Source: Ficedula albicollis
Taxonomy: Eukaryota; Chordata; Aves; Passeriformes; Muscicapidae
Assembly (NCBI RefSeq): GCF_000247815.1
Contig: NC_021692.1
Span: forward strand, 1,086,010 to 1,150,009
Length of the DNA: 64,000 nucleotides
Reading direction: 5' to 3'
Shown one piece after another: positions 1-16,811 of the stretch. The position numbers and the translations under genes are program-made. Numbering within the stretch: position 1 is the stretch's first letter; each line of letters begins with the position of its first letter. A model generated the notes under the pieces. The model saw only the letters and a program-made list of their open reading frames with translations. It did not search any database and was not told where the DNA came from.

Positions 1-114
1 AAAGGAGTGTGTTTCTTTTCAGAGGTTTTAGAGGATATTCTTCCTCCCTCTCAGTGCTGCACTTGAAGTTGTAAGCAGTGATAAACAGCTAAACCCAAAC
101 CCATTACTGCTCCC

Positions 115-520
115 CTGAGCCATGCATTCCCTGTGGATTGGAATGAAGGACCTGGAGCTGCTGGAGAGAGTCCAGAGGAGGCACCAAGGTGATCAGAGGG
201 AGGGAGCAGCTCCACTGAGAGACAGGCTGGGAGAACTGGGGTTGTTCAGCCTGGAGAGAGGAGGCTCCAGGGTGATCCAGTACCTGAAGGAGCCAGCAGG
301 AAAGATGGAGAGACACTGTGGGCAAGGGCAGTGCCAGGACAAGGGAGCAGGGTTAGGCGGGATATTGGGAAGGAATTCCATCCTGAGAGGGTGGTGAGGC
401 CATGACTCAGGTTGCATTAACACTGTGGGCAAGGGCAGTGCCAGGGTTAGGAGGGATATTGGGAAGGAATTCCATCCTGTGAGGGTGGTGAGGCCATGAC
501 TCAGGTTGCATTTGTAATTT
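115..520 (+). mobile_element. CR1 LINE 3' fragment with internal 107-bp duplication
   Basis: Sense CR1 tail: 'GAGAGTCCAGAGGAGGCACC' and 'AACTGGGGTTGTTCAGCCTG' followed by GAGAGAGGAGGCTCC are typical. A segment starting CACTGTGGGCAAGGGCAGTG occurs at 314 and again at 421, with ~13 bases lost in the second copy. Confidence 0.8.
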
Positions 521-2709
521 TAACTAATTATCTGGAAGTAAATATAAAAGGGTGGCAGACAAATAACTGCTCTTAGGTGGGATGCTGTTTTAAGTGGAAA
601 AGAAAGTGGAGCAATATCGACTTTGGCCCAGTCAAACGTGAAGTTCAGCATCCAGGTGCAACAAACTCTGGTAATACCTGGAGGTGGAACAGCCTGGGGG
701 ATTAGGGAACCCCAGGAGCTGAAGGGATTGCTGCTCACATGCAGAGCAGCAAGGGCTGCAGGCTGAGCAGATGAGCAGTGAGGCTCTGAATTACAGACTG
801 GGATGAGCTGGGAGACCTTTCCAACTCCTGACATCTTACATGGAAGTTACTGAGCTCCACCTGGGAGTGACTGGGTGAAACCAAATGACCTGTAACACAC
901 ATGGACTCAGATCAGATGATCCAACTGTGTTTGTTGGCTGTAAATTCTCTGAAACTTGTAAGGCCACAAAGGTTGCCTGTAGAATTCCTGGTCTCTGTCC
1001 TGTGCCTTAATCCAGCCTGAACTAAAGACAGAGTGTTCGTCAGACACTCCCTGAAGATGTCCCTGGTGTGGACCTCAGAGGAAAGCCAACCTCTCTGTGC
1101 TGTTCCTTGCTGCTTTGTTCCTCAGCTCCTCCCTTCTGGGCTGTTTTCCTTGGGTTTGTGTGAGGGAATGGCTGATGGTGAGCGCTTCCCCCGCTCCTTT
1201 TTCCAGGCACAGGGCCCATTTTTTGTTTAATTCTCTCTGAAGATGACATGGTTCCACAGATAATCTGGGGAGAGATGGGGTATTTCATATGTCAATAAAT
1301 ACATTTTTGGATGAGGGATGGAAGCCTGGGGCTGGAGCTGCAGGAGTGAGGTGCACTGGAATGGCTGCACACATCACCCTGCTGCCTGCACCCAGGCAGG
1401 ACAGGGAAAGTGAGTGCACTGGCTTCTTTTAGGGCTTGAGAAATAATTCCTTTAAATCCTTGGGAGCATCCTAGCAGGCCACACGCTTGTGGGAGGCTCT
1501 AGTTTACTATCTGCAAAGTCATGGATTTTATATCCATATTAGGTATAAATAGAGGTAGGCTGGCAGATAGAGGCAAGGTCACTGTGACTCCTCCAAGCAC
1601 CGGATGAACCTACGATTATTTCAGATTTAACTCTTGTCATGCACTGCAGCAGCCACTGCTGCCAACATTAAAACCTGAATGATGCAAAATTGTCTAACAC
1701 AGACGTCTCAGCCTGTCCAGGGAAGCTGTGATAAGCTGAGAACTCGTGGCCACTTTCATTTTATTCCTCATCAGCTGCAGTAATAGTCTCAAAAACCCCA
1801 ATCCTGCTCCAGGGCAGGAGGAGAGGGAGGCAACAAGCAGATTTCTCAGGGTCCCACATTTCTGATGTTACGAACCAGACCCTTTAAACTATGAAAATCA
1901 CGTTATCACTTTAAGAATAGTATTTGCATTTGTATTTTAGAAGGTGGGAGGACTGTGAGCTGAGGGCTTTAGTCTGCTAACAAAAGCATATATATTCTTT
2001 TTCCTTTTTTACTGCTCCTTTTTTTCCTCAATCATCCTATTTCTAAACAACACTGACACTTGCTGTAGCAGGACTTTGAAAAACTGGCACTTTAAGGCCT
2101 CTGATTCTGGGTGCTTTTCTTCAAGGCCAGGGAGTTTGTGCATGAGGCTCTTCCCATGCAATATTGCTCTGTGAGTCACCCCGTTTCAGGCGGGCGCTGG
2201 TTTCCTTTCAGTAATGTGCAAAATGTTCCCTGCACACATGTGGATGTTCTAAGTTTGTCCTGCTGGTTGACAGTTTGGAGGAGCTTTGGTGCCAGAACTG
2301 TCTCTGAACACACACAAGCACCTATTGTGACGGGGCCTGAGCTTGGCTGGGGCCTTCAGGCAGTGCTGCAAGAAAAATAATTAATATAATAAGAGGTTCT
2401 GAGTGATTGCAGCAGGGGGAAGTTGTGCAGCAGAGAATAAGATGGTTATCAGAGGGGATTTAACTGGTTGTAATGGAGTTGGAGGAAACTGGTTATTTTT
2501 GAAGTAGAAAGGAAAAAAAAAAGCTGTTTGAACTCGTAGGGATGAGGGCACCTGCAAATGAAGCCCAAGAGCTCAGAACTGCCCCTGCAGACATGAGCTG
2601 AATGGGAGAAGGATTTTGCACGAGCTAAGTTTCTGGGGAAGCAAGGGAGGGAGGGATGGAGGGGCCTGGAGCGCCTGGGAGTGGGGAGTGACTGGGCAAG
2701 GTGGGAAAT
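521..2709. other. Noncoding, nothing recognised
   Basis: Mixed-composition noncoding DNA with stops in all frames and no homology I recognise. A MICOS10 3' exon would be expected left of NBL1 by human synteny, but I did not find its protein sequence here. Confidence 0.5.
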
Positions 2710-2861
2710 GGAGTGATTAAACACACTTGGACTTGCTGAGGGATGGGAGGGGAACGGTTTTACTGCTGCCCCAGGGCCCCGGACTGGAGTGATTAAACAC
2801 ACTTGGACTTGCTCAGGGATGGGAGGTGAACGGTTTTACTGCTGCCCCAGGGCCCCGGAAC
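2710..2861. repeat. 76-bp two-copy duplication
   Basis: GGAGTGATTAAACACACTTG through GCCCCAGGGCCCCGGA occurs twice, offset 76 bases, with GCTGAGGG/GCTCAGGG and GAGGGGAAC/GAGGTGAAC differences. Confidence 0.9.
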
Positions 2862-3719
2862 GCATTGGCACGGCACCACAGAGAGACCACTAACCCCAGG
2901 GACCAAGGGGAGGGAACTTGCTCCCCCCTGGAAGGTAAGGCTGCTGGGATGAGAGGGGGCAGCTGGCTGGAGGGGAGCCTGCAGGAGCTGACATTCCTGG
3001 GGCAGGCAGAGGAGCACCCCGCTGCCGAGCCACATTCCAGCTCACTGCTGAGCCCAGATGTTCTCTGATGGGCTCTAGGACAAACCCTTCCCCTCACTCC
3101 TGAGCAGTCCCTGCCAGCCAGGTCTGTCCCACATCTTGCCTTTGCAGTTCCCAGCAGGACTGCTGCCCTTCCCCTGGGCCTGCTCAGGGTTCAGCTCACA
3201 GCTCACATCTGGTGTCCTAAACCTGATGGAGGTCACTGCTCCAAATTCCTCCCGTGGCTGAACCTTCCCTCCAGCCTCTCCTTCCTCCCTGCAGGCTGTG
3301 AAGCTCACTGAGTGCTCCTGGTGGATTCGGCTGGTGTTCTGACCGCATGCTTTGGGGCAATCTCAGGAAGCAAGAAAGGTGTAAGGTGGGATCCACCCTT
3401 GCCCGGGGTGCTGGAGCTGCACAGATGTGAGAGTCTGTGCTAGCAGCAGTGAGAGGATGTGGTCTTCACACCCTTCCTGCCACCACTGTCCCCTCCCTCC
3501 CTCCACCTACTTGAGGTGGAGATGGGAAATCATCCCTCAGCTTTTTTAGTTGTTCAATCTTTGTCTCTCTCTCTCCTGGCACGAGTGCTCCATTCACCCA
3601 GGGTGTGAATGCCCTGACCCACAGCACTTTGGGGTCCTGGTATCTTGGAGATGTCTTCAGGCTTATTTAGGAACCAAAAAGCTGGAATTTAACCCCAGCA
3701 GGTGATGGTCTGGTGGGAG

Positions 3720-3865
3720 AATCACAGAACGGAATCACAGAATGGTTTGGGTTGGTACAAACCTTAAAGACCTTCTTGTTCCAGCCCCTGCCAAGGGCAG
3801 AGATGCCACTCACACTAAATCAGGTTGCTCCAAGCCCTGTCCAACCTTGACTAACTTTGACCCAG
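3720..3865 (-). mobile_element. CR1 LINE tail, antisense
   Basis: CACAGAATGGTTTGGGTTGG begins it, then GCTCCAAGCCCTGTCCAACC, the reverse complement of the conserved CR1 3' end. Confidence 0.85.
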
Positions 3866-5929
3866 CCTCCCTCAGAAGGGAGCTGATAAAGAGCTGTCTT
3901 TATTTCAGGGAGCAGTTCTGCACCCATCTGCAGATCAGATGCAGAGGGGAAGGGAGCTGGTTGGGGCAGGGGGCTGGTCAGACCCCTGGGCAGAGTCCAT
4001 GGCAGGCCCAGACATTGACCCCCAAGTCCCTCATGGGTCATGCAAGGGGCATGGAACAAAACACCAGTGGGGGAAGAGCAGGAATTCAGAGCCAGCTGTG
4101 GGACATGTGCAGGGCCAGTGTCCCCACTCTGCTGCTCCCTGCAGCCCTTCATGGGCACACACACACATTCTCCCCAGCCCTTTCCCACTCACCTTTCCCC
4201 CCATGTGTTTTCCAGCACCCCACTATGGGCAGGCAGGGAACCTTGGACTCCACACTGACACAAATAAAAGAAAGACTTTCACTTTTAACTTACAAATACA
4301 CCCTTTTAATTCTCACGCCCACAGCGCCAGGTCCTGTCCTGACAAGTGGGGAGCCCCTGGCACTGTGGGCGTTTGTCAGGAGCCCAAAACAGCAACAGCA
4401 GGCAAGGGAGGGATGTCCTGGGTTCCTGTCCCGGTGCACAAAGCCTTGGTGATCCAGAAACAGGGAAATGGCTGAGGGGGAAGGCACGGGGGTGGGTGTG
4501 GATGTTTTGGGCAGGGCTGTGAACACCTGGTGGAAAACCAGGATGGAATGGGCTGCTGTGGAGCTGAGAGTGAGGAGCTGTGTCAGACTCCACCAGGCTG
4601 TGGGAGAACATCACTGTGCTTTGGCAGGGCTGTTTAGGGGCAGGCAGCAAACTCCCCAAAGCCTGTGGGGAGTGGGAGCTGCTAAACACCGGGCTGATGT
4701 GTGGAGCCTAAAGCTGCTGCTGGAGCCAGAGCCCCTGGCCAGGGAAGAGGGGCTCAGCTCCTCTCCCTGCTCTCCTCCCCTGCAGAGCTGCGCCTGAGTC
4801 TGTCCAAATGACATCTGCAGGCATCAGGTCATCACTCCTCGTTCTGGCTGTGATATCACATTGCCAAGGAGAAGGGGAAAAGTCTTGGCCCAGGGCTTTG
4901 AGCCTTTCAGCAGCTCCTTTCATCCCCCAGCCAAGCCGCTCTGTCCTACAGCACCTCTGCCTGTTCCTCCTGACACCAGAAAACCTGAACCCTGCTCCTC
5001 CTGCCTCCCCACCCCCAGATCCACTGATTGCTGTTTCCCTTTCATGCTGTTTACAGAACTGGAACAGGGATGAATAGCAGGAAGCAGTGAATGAACTGCA
5101 TGCTGGCTCACAGCTCCTAGCAGAGCAATCACACCCCAGTGCTGAGGATCCCACAAATCCCATCCAAACACTGAACCATGGACCTCAAACATTCAGCTGA
5201 ATTTCACCCTAATGCCCACGGTCTGTTGCATCTACATCTTATTTTTTCTTGTGAGAATTTGCTTCCAAGTCTCAGATGTCTCTTATTTCACTCGTTCAGA
5301 ATAAAGTAATCTCCTTTACAGGCAGGAGTTTACTGCTGGCCATGGTCAAAGGCCTGGGTTCAGCAACGGGTAAAAATGCTGGGAAACCAGATTTTGGGTT
5401 CCTGCTGGGGTGTGTGGTCCTGGCTAGAGGCTGCTCCTCTTGGTGGCCCTTTTGCAGTTGAGCAGTGCAGTACAGTTCAGGGCTGGGTAGGTTCATTCAG
5501 TAGGATAGGAAAGTGATGCTGGAAGCAGCTTTTTGCCACCCTGTTTACAAATCCTATTACCCTGGAGCTGGAAGGACTGGCAGGAAACCATTCCTTTCCT
5601 GGCAGCCTGCAGCCTCCTCCAGCAAACACCCAGCCCCAAAGCCTCTCCCCACTGCAGCTGCCAGGGCACCACCAGCACTGCTCCCAGCACAGCTGCTGCT
5701 CCTTGCCATCTCCCCTTCCTGCTCCTCTGATCTCTGTGCAAATCCTCACACCAACAGCAGCCAGCAAAACCCAGCCAAGCCTGGCAGGTATCTTTGGATT
5801 TGGGTAGTGTTTAATGTGGGGGCCTCTTTAGATTAACTGTGCCTTAACAGAGACAGAGCCCTTCGGTCTGCAGCAGTTATCATATCTGAAATACAGCCGT
5901 GAATGGGGCTTGGCTGTTGGTTTTGTAGT

Positions 5930-5985
5930 GGGAAAGAGGGAAAGAAAAAAGAGAAAGAGAGGAGAAAGAGGAAGGGAAAAGAAAG
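5930..5985. repeat. 56-base polypurine tract
   Basis: An uninterrupted purine stretch of GGGAAAGAG/AAGAGG-type words, close upstream of the GAGCTC repeat and poly-G block. A simple-sequence tract with potential for triplex or nucleosome exclusion, function unknown. Confidence 0.85.
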
Positions 5986-6274
5986 CAAAAGCAAAAGAGT
6001 AAACCGTCGTCTCTAGTGCTGGAGAACTCTCCCAAAGTCTTCTCTGCAGCCTGGACTCTGCCCCACGGACTCTCTACCACGAATTATGTTTAAATAAGAG
6101 TTGTTGGAGTTCAGCGAGCCCAATCAGACTGTTCATGGCACCGCAGGAGCAAGTGCTGGGACATTCCCAGGGCTCTGCCGGCTGAAGCCCCTGGTTTTGT
6201 GCCCGGGCGTTTCCAGCGCGCTCTCCCCGTCAGCTCCAACACTTGCGGGGGGTTCCAGGGCCCGTGCGGCTGGG

Positions 6275-6800
6275 AGAGCTCCGTGCCCCGCTCTCGGAGC
6301 TCCGTGCCCTGCACTCAGAGCTCCGTGAACTGCTCTCGGAGCTCCGTGCCCTGCTGATGGAGCTCCGTGAACTGCTCTCGGAGCTCCGTGCCCTGCTGAT
6401 GGAGCTCCGTGAACTGCTCTCGGAGCTCCGTGCCCTGCTGATGGAGCTCCGTGAACTGCTCTCGGAGCTCCGTGCCCTGCTGATGGAGCTCCGTGAACTG
6501 CTCTCGGAGCTCCGTGCCCTGCTGATGGAGCTCCGTGAACTGCTCTCGGAGCTCCGTGCCCTGCTGATGGAGCTCCGTGCGCCGGAGCTCCAGCTCCGTC
6601 TCGGAGCTCCGTGCCCTGCTCTCGGAACTTCAGCTTCGCTCTCGGAGCTCTGTGCCTCGCTCCCGGAGCTCCAGCCCCGCTTTCGGAGCTCCAGCTCCGC
6701 TCTCTGAGCTCCGTGCCCTGCTCTCGGAGCTCCAGCTCCGCTCTCTGAGCTCCGTGCCCCGCTCCCGGAGCTCCAGCCCCGCTCCCGGAGCCGGGGGCTC
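6275..6800. repeat. 21/42-bp GAGCTC minisatellite
   Basis: A family of ~21-bp units beginning GGAGCTCCGTG. In 6318-6575 the units alternate strictly as a 42-bp dimer (GAACTG-type then CCCTGCTGATG-type), six copies with exact 42-base spacing of GAACTG (6327 to 6537). Each monomer has the palindrome GAGCTC. The period is a multiple of three, so frames stay open on both strands without being genes. Confidence 0.9.
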
Positions 6801-6821
6801 TCGGGGCTCTCGGTCTCCCGG

Positions 6822-11278
<4,457 letters not shown>

Positions 11279-11660
11279 CGCTTCCCCCGGCGGTGATGGA
11301 TGGTCGGGAGGATGAGGATGTTGCCGCAGAAATGGGTTGCAGATGAGGCGGGTTTGGGGGGTTCTGCTCTGCAGTCCTTGAGCTGTTTCCACCGCCGCTT
11401 TAGCTGCAATAGAATAAAAGCCGGGGAGCCGCGCAGGGTCGGTCGCACATCTGTGGTACAGAGTCCTTCCCTCCTTCCCATCCCTGCCGGGCTTTGGAAC
11501 AAAAGTGCCGAGGGAAGAACGGGAACGCTCCGCAGCGATGAGCCACAGCGCCGGCGGACGCGGGCTAGTTCAACGATCATAAAAGAAAGAAGTTTTCCCG
11601 ATGGCAAGGCAGTAAACTTTTGTTCCTTGAAAAGTTCATCCCGGGGATTAATTTACATCC
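11279..11660. promoter_or_regulatory. CpG-rich block right of the poly-G run (possible promoter)
   Basis: CpG-dense DNA, including GCCGGGGAGCCGCGCAGGGT and a CGCCGGCGGACGCGG stretch, with a TATA-like GAATAAAAG at about 11412. It could be the edge of a CpG island serving NBL1 (first coding exon 11 kb downstream). No exon can be proved. Confidence 0.3.
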
Positions 11661-11857
11661 TTGTTTCATGGAAATACTTTAGGCACTTACTGTAAAGCTT
11701 ATATCCAATATATCCCGACCTGCTTTTTGAACCCCAACGTAGCATTTCAATTTATCTCAGTGTCTGCGGCAATTTTTATTTGTTCTGTGCATTTTAAGAT
11801 CAGCGGGGATTTCTCTTTTTCTCTGGTAGGTGTTTTGGGAACATGCTTTAGCTCACT

Positions 11858-12379
11858 TTCAGGCTGCATTAAAGTTGGTCTGGACAGTCCCTTATTACCT
11901 ACTAACATTTCTCTTACGAGGGCACCAGCAAGTTCTGCTCCACTCCACAATCTAACTTTTACATATAGGGTTTTAACCCCATCAAATTAAAAATTCAGTT
12001 TATGTGAAGTGTTTGTGGATTTAGGACACCATAGCTTTTCCATGCGGGTTTTTTTGGGAAAAATCTGCACCCTGCTGAAACAAGTGGGAAAGATCCTAGC
12101 AGTATGGAGAGACCCAGTTTCAGGCTGCATTAAAGTTGGTCTGGACAATCCCTTATTACCTACTAACATTTCTCTTACGAGGGCACCAGCAAGTTCTGCT
12201 CCACTCCACAATCTAACTTTTACATATAGGGTTTTAACCCCATCAAATTAAAAATTCAGTTTATGTGAAGTGTTTGTGGATTTAGGACACCATAGCTTTT
12301 CCATGCGGATTTTTTTTGGGAAAAATCTGCACCCTGCTGAAACAAGTGGGAAAGATCCTAGCAGTATGGAGAGACCCAG
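11858..12379. repeat. 261-bp tandem duplication
   Basis: Two adjacent copies (about 11858-12118 and 12119-12379) offset by exactly 261 bases, starting TTTCAGGCTGCATTAAAGTT and ending GGAGAGACCCAG. They differ only at a few sites (GACAGTCCC/GACAATCCC; GGGTTTTTTT/GGATTTTTTTT). Confidence 0.95.
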
Positions 12380-14756
12380 ATTTTCCCTTGTATTTTTATC
12401 CAAAGAACTCAGTGCCCTCTTTGCAATGTCCAACCAGCCAAAAAGCAGCTGCATACACTGGGCACTGCCTTTTGAAGGCAGTCTCCAATCTCATAAAAGT
12501 CTGCTCGCCTCAAATTTGCAAACCGCAGGATGGGAAATGGAATTCGCCTTCAGTATAAAAATCCCAAGTGTTTGCAAACAGCCCTGAGAAGAATCCGGGC
12601 TCTTGGCGTGACCTCTCAGCGCTGGATTCCAGCTTGGGGAGTTTGTGGTCTCACAAAAAGGGCAGACGAGTAGAACCTTCCCAGTGCCCGGCCGACCTTC
12701 TGCAGCAAGGAAAACAGTGGAGCTGGAGGGAATTTTGGGTGCTCTGGAGGTGCGAAAGTGCTTTTGGAGGAGCCTGGAGGAGCTGCCCGTGCTGGAGTGG
12801 CTTTGCTTGCCGCGTGTGTTGGCGTGGCCGAGGGCGGATCGAGCTGGTGCAGCTTTGGGAAACTTGCCCGAGGAGCAGAGGAAACTCCTGGGCAGTGATT
12901 CCTGCCCAAACTCCATGCTGTTCCCATTAAAGCTTTAGCAGCGCCTCTGCCAGATCCCATATCCGACCACGGGGCAGGCAGAGCCAGGTTCTCTCTCCGT
13001 CCTTGGGCCTTGCTCCTGCTCTTTTTGTTTTGAAGTCGGCTGGAAAAAACCACCCTCGCCCGGGCTCCGTGTCCCCTGTGACAAAGCAGGGAGCAGAGGA
13101 ACGGGGGTCCAGCGGGCTGAGGGCACAGAAACGTCACACCCGCCCAAAACAGACCCTTAAAAACCTGAGCAGCTGATAAATTGTCATTGTGGGGGAGTTG
13201 TGGGGTGGGAGTGAGGGCGGCGTGTTCTCGGTGCTGCCGTTCCCAGAGCTTTGTTTCGTGTGCGCTGCTGTTTGGGGAGGGAGGGCGGTGGGGCCGGGGC
13301 TCTCCTGGACAGAAATTAGCACCGGGGGTGGGAGTGGAGCAGCCCAGCACCCACCCCAGCCCAATCCAGCCAAGCCGAGCCTTGGGAAGGGAGTCAGGAT
13401 GGAGCCACTGCTCGGGTCACTCTTAGATGTGGTTTAATCAACCTTCTTCTCTGACACAGAGCTCCAGCAACCTGTCCAGAGGGGGAAAGGGACTGCTGCT
13501 CGGTCACAGTGTGATTTCTTTGTGGGCCAATCCTGCAGTTTAGGAGAAACTGTCTAAATGTCGAGTGTGAGGTCAGCCCTGGTAGCGACAGAAAATGCCA
13601 GCTGGGCCACGAGCTGTTGCATTACCTCCAAGCACCTCTGGCCTTGCACTTCATGTGCTTTTCTGCTCTGGTCAGTGCCATGGGTAAATAACACAAACAT
13701 TGGGTTTGTGCCATCACAACTGAGGAGGCTGGTGTGGTGTAAAGTGGAGACTAAAAGAGGGCAAAAACACACCAGGTCGCTGAATTTCTGCTGCTGTGAC
13801 CCAAGATATGGCCTGAACGGGAATAAAGGGAGAGGGAGACGGCAGGGAGGATCTTGAAAGACCCACAGCTCCATCCACAAGCTCTTTTCTCCTTTCCTCT
13901 TTCCCCTCCTTGCTGCAGCAGCTGGGAACCTGATCCTGCAGGCGCAACCCTGCTGGGTTTTTCTGCAAGTTTGGTAATGAATGACCGAGAGCCAGCGTGG
14001 TTGGCATCCGAGACAGCTCCCCTCGCTGCCTGCAGGAATTAAAAAAATCATCATCCTGGTGGCCACTCTGCACTGGAACTGGTTTTATCTGGTTCCAGTT
14101 AGACTTGTTTTGAGTAAGACGAGCGGTGCCAGATTCTGATCTCATTTGCACCAGTGGAGTCATTTGGAGGAGCCGGTCCCAGTTTACCTCACTCAGTGGA
14201 AGCAGAACCTGCTGGCAGGAGCTCTGTGCCCAGTGCCTGCTCAAACCCGGCCTGGGGAGAGCCCAGCAGCCCCCCAGCCCTCCCTGCAGCTCCGGGGCTT
14301 TGGCTGGCTGCTCCCCAGAGCTGTGCTGCCACAGGGGCTCTGGGCTCAGGGGATGGCAGCGACCCAGCTCCAGCACAGCCAGGTGCTCTGGGAGGTGCCC
14401 TGGGTGAGGGGTGATGCTCAGGCTCCCCTGGGTGGGAACTGCTGCTCACAGGGCTCAGGGGCAGCGCTGGAGAGAGCAGCGAAGTCCCTGCTGCCCACGG
14501 GCTTTTCGAAGGAGCTGTTGGACACCTGCCAGCCTCCTGCACATCCAGGTGCCCTGCCCCAGGCTGGCTCTCCTGCCTCTGCGGGAAACACCCGCTCCAG
14601 GGAGCAGCAGGAGGCTGCAGGGGCTGGGAACGCTCCAGCCACAGCCCCAGGCCCGTCCTGCCCCGTGCAGGGCTGGGCCAGAGCCTGGAGCATCCCTGCC
14701 CGCTGAGCTGGGGCTCCCCAGGCTGCTCCCCAGAACTGCTGCTGCTGCAGCCTGGC

Positions 14757-14872
14757 CCCAGGTTTCATTTCCAGCTCCCCACACAGCTCATCTGGTCCCA
14801 GGTTTCATTTCCAGCTCCCCACACAGCTGATCTGGTCTCAGATTTGATTTCCAGCTCCCCACACAGCTGATC
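14757..14872. repeat. 40-bp tandem repeat, 3 copies
   Basis: GGTTTCATTTCCAGCTCCCC then ACACAGCTCATCTGGTCCCA starts at 14761, 14801 and (diverged, GATTTGATTT) 14841. Confidence 0.9.
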
Positions 14873-15335
14873 AAAAATTGGAAAAATGGGAAAAAATGGG
14901 GATTAAATACTGAAAATATTCCCATCCCACTTCTCCCGCTGCTCTTGGGGGCTGCAGAGCCCCACATTCTTCAAGGAAAGGAGGAGTGGATGTGTGGCTC
15001 CAGGATTTGTCCCTGGGCTTTAGGTTGATGCATTTTCCTGGCTGTGATTGTTCTTAATGCCGAAGAAATTGAGCAACTGAAATAAATTACCAGAGACAGT
15101 TTATGTGACTCTGGCCTCTTCTACAGGCCATTAGTGTGTCCCTTTTCCAGCAGAGCTCCTTCAGGACCCCAGCCTAAGTCCAGGGGTAGCTTTCCAATGA
15201 CTTTTGTAGGTAAAGCAGCTTGGATTATTTTTTTTCCCCAGCTGCAAAAAATGACTCTCCCAAGTGCTCAGTGCATGGTCGAGAAGCCAGATTAAAACTC
15301 TCAATGTACCAACATCTTTTGACATTCTGGCCAAC

Positions 15336-15460
15336 GTGGGGAGGGGAGAGGGCTTTAAAAATGCTTTTCTTTATTTCTGCTTTATTTCTGTGATGTGGGG
15401 AGGGGAGAGGCCTTTAAAAATGCTGTACTGCTTTTCTTTATTTCTGCTTTATTTCTGTGA
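15336..15460. repeat. ~60-bp two-copy duplication
   Basis: GTGGGGAGGGGAGAGGGCTT then TAAAAATGCTTTTCTTTATT occurs at 15336 and 15395. The second copy carries an 8-base insertion (CTGTACTG). Confidence 0.85.
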
Positions 15461-16197
15461 CTTGCCCAGCCGTGCTTGAGTGGAAATTAATGTGTTACAG
15501 AAAGGGAAGCTCCAACATCTGCTCCTGAAAGGAGCAGACCCAGCCAGGTCCACAGTGAGAAACGACACAGCTTTTGCTCCGCTATCAAAAAGTTCTTAGG
15601 ATGGATTCTTGTGGTTGTTAAATATCAAATGTCTTCTTGTGGTAGTTCCCTGTTTATTTTTCTGCAATTTCTCCCCAGATTTTGCAGCTCAGCAAAGCAA
15701 GACTGGAGCTCTGAGCTCGGGAGAGATTTCTGTGCTCAGTTAAGCACTTCTGTGTCCTGAGGAATTACCTCCAGACATTCTCAGTGCAGAGTTCTCTTCC
15801 CTCTCCCCTGCCCATATCGTACCTCAATCAGATTCTTTAGGGCTGTTACAGTCACTACAGTGAGGGTCCCCAAAACTGTTAAGTTTTAGCTAAATGCAAA
15901 TTTCGAAAAGGGGGAAGTATTTAATAAGAAGAGGTATTAAATAACATCTGTTGTTTGGATAGATGTTTTTCAATGTACAGTGACTTTTCAATTTTTTTGC
16001 AGTTGAGATTTAAGCTTTTCCTCTTAATAATGCTGGCTTATAAGTTGTTTTGTTCCATGTAAGTAAATATTATTTGAGTTGAGTTTCCTAAGAGCCAATC
16101 CCCAGTGGTGTTCAGAAGTTACAGACCTCACCCTGTGCCTGAGGAGAGCCGTGCCCTGGATCTTCCTGGGATGTTTCTTTCTGGGATGTTTCTTTCC

Positions 16198-16312
16198 AGT
16201 TGCCACCGAGCGGACACTTTACTCTGGCTTTGCATCCTTTTGGGTGCCTCAGTAGTTGCCACCAAGCGGACACTTTACTCTGGCTTTGCATCCTTTTGGG
16301 TGCCTCAGTAAT
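16198..16312. repeat. 56-bp two-copy duplication
   Basis: GTTGCCACCGAGCGGACACT through TTTTGGGTGCCTCAGTA occurs twice, offset 56, with one visible difference (CCGAG/CCAAG). Confidence 0.9.
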
Positions 16313-16811
16313 AATTTTCCTTGCAGCATTTCCTGGCCACCTGCAGGCACAGGAGCGAGTCCTGGCAGAGCTCCTGCCCCGCAGCCGTGTCCTGGGGTGA
16401 CTCCCCCCCACGCTGTCCCCACCTGGCTCCCACCTGCCCCCAGCACCTTCCACCCAGGAATGTGGGGCAAGGGCTGCTGGCAGCCAGCCCTGCCTCCTGC
16501 CTGGGCAGCTGCTTCTCTCCAGGGGAGTCTGGCACTGCAGACACCTGCCTGTGCTTTCCACTCTGAGTGAGCCATCAGCTCGCTCAGTGCTCCCCTGTCC
16601 CTGCTCTTGCAGCCAGGGAAACTGAGGCACGGAGCAGCTCTGGGGCCTCCTGTGCTCCCTGTTGGCAGCTCTTGTCAGCAGAGCAGCACAAATAACCAGT
16701 GGCACACAAAGTGCTGTGACCCCTGGGGCTGCTCCTGGCAGCTCAGCCCAGCTGGGTGGGGAGCTGGCTGCACCAGGAGGGACAGGCTTGTGTCCAGGGG
16801 CAGGACAGGAC

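Larger units (their letters stand above)
2862..6274. other. Noncoding apart from one CR1 tail and a polypurine tract
   Basis: GC-moderate intergenic or 5' intronic DNA. Open frames up to 236 codons here lack any recognisable domain and run through a CR1 tail, so I do not call them genes. Confidence 0.5.
12380..16811. other. Noncoding with three short tandem repeats
   Basis: No recognisable exon. The stretch alternates GC-rich, stop-poor blocks (12600-14750) and AT-richer blocks (14870-16100). Open frames overlap on both strands without family resemblance. Confidence 0.5.

Noticed and set aside
3742..4452. 236-codon open frame
   Set aside because: It begins within an antisense CR1 tail and has low-complexity, non-conserved translation; no splice context.
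11660..12560. Possible LTR element because of the direct repeats and a TATA-like word
   Set aside because: The 261-bp copies are adjacent with no internal region, primer-binding site or coding remnant; simple tandem duplication.
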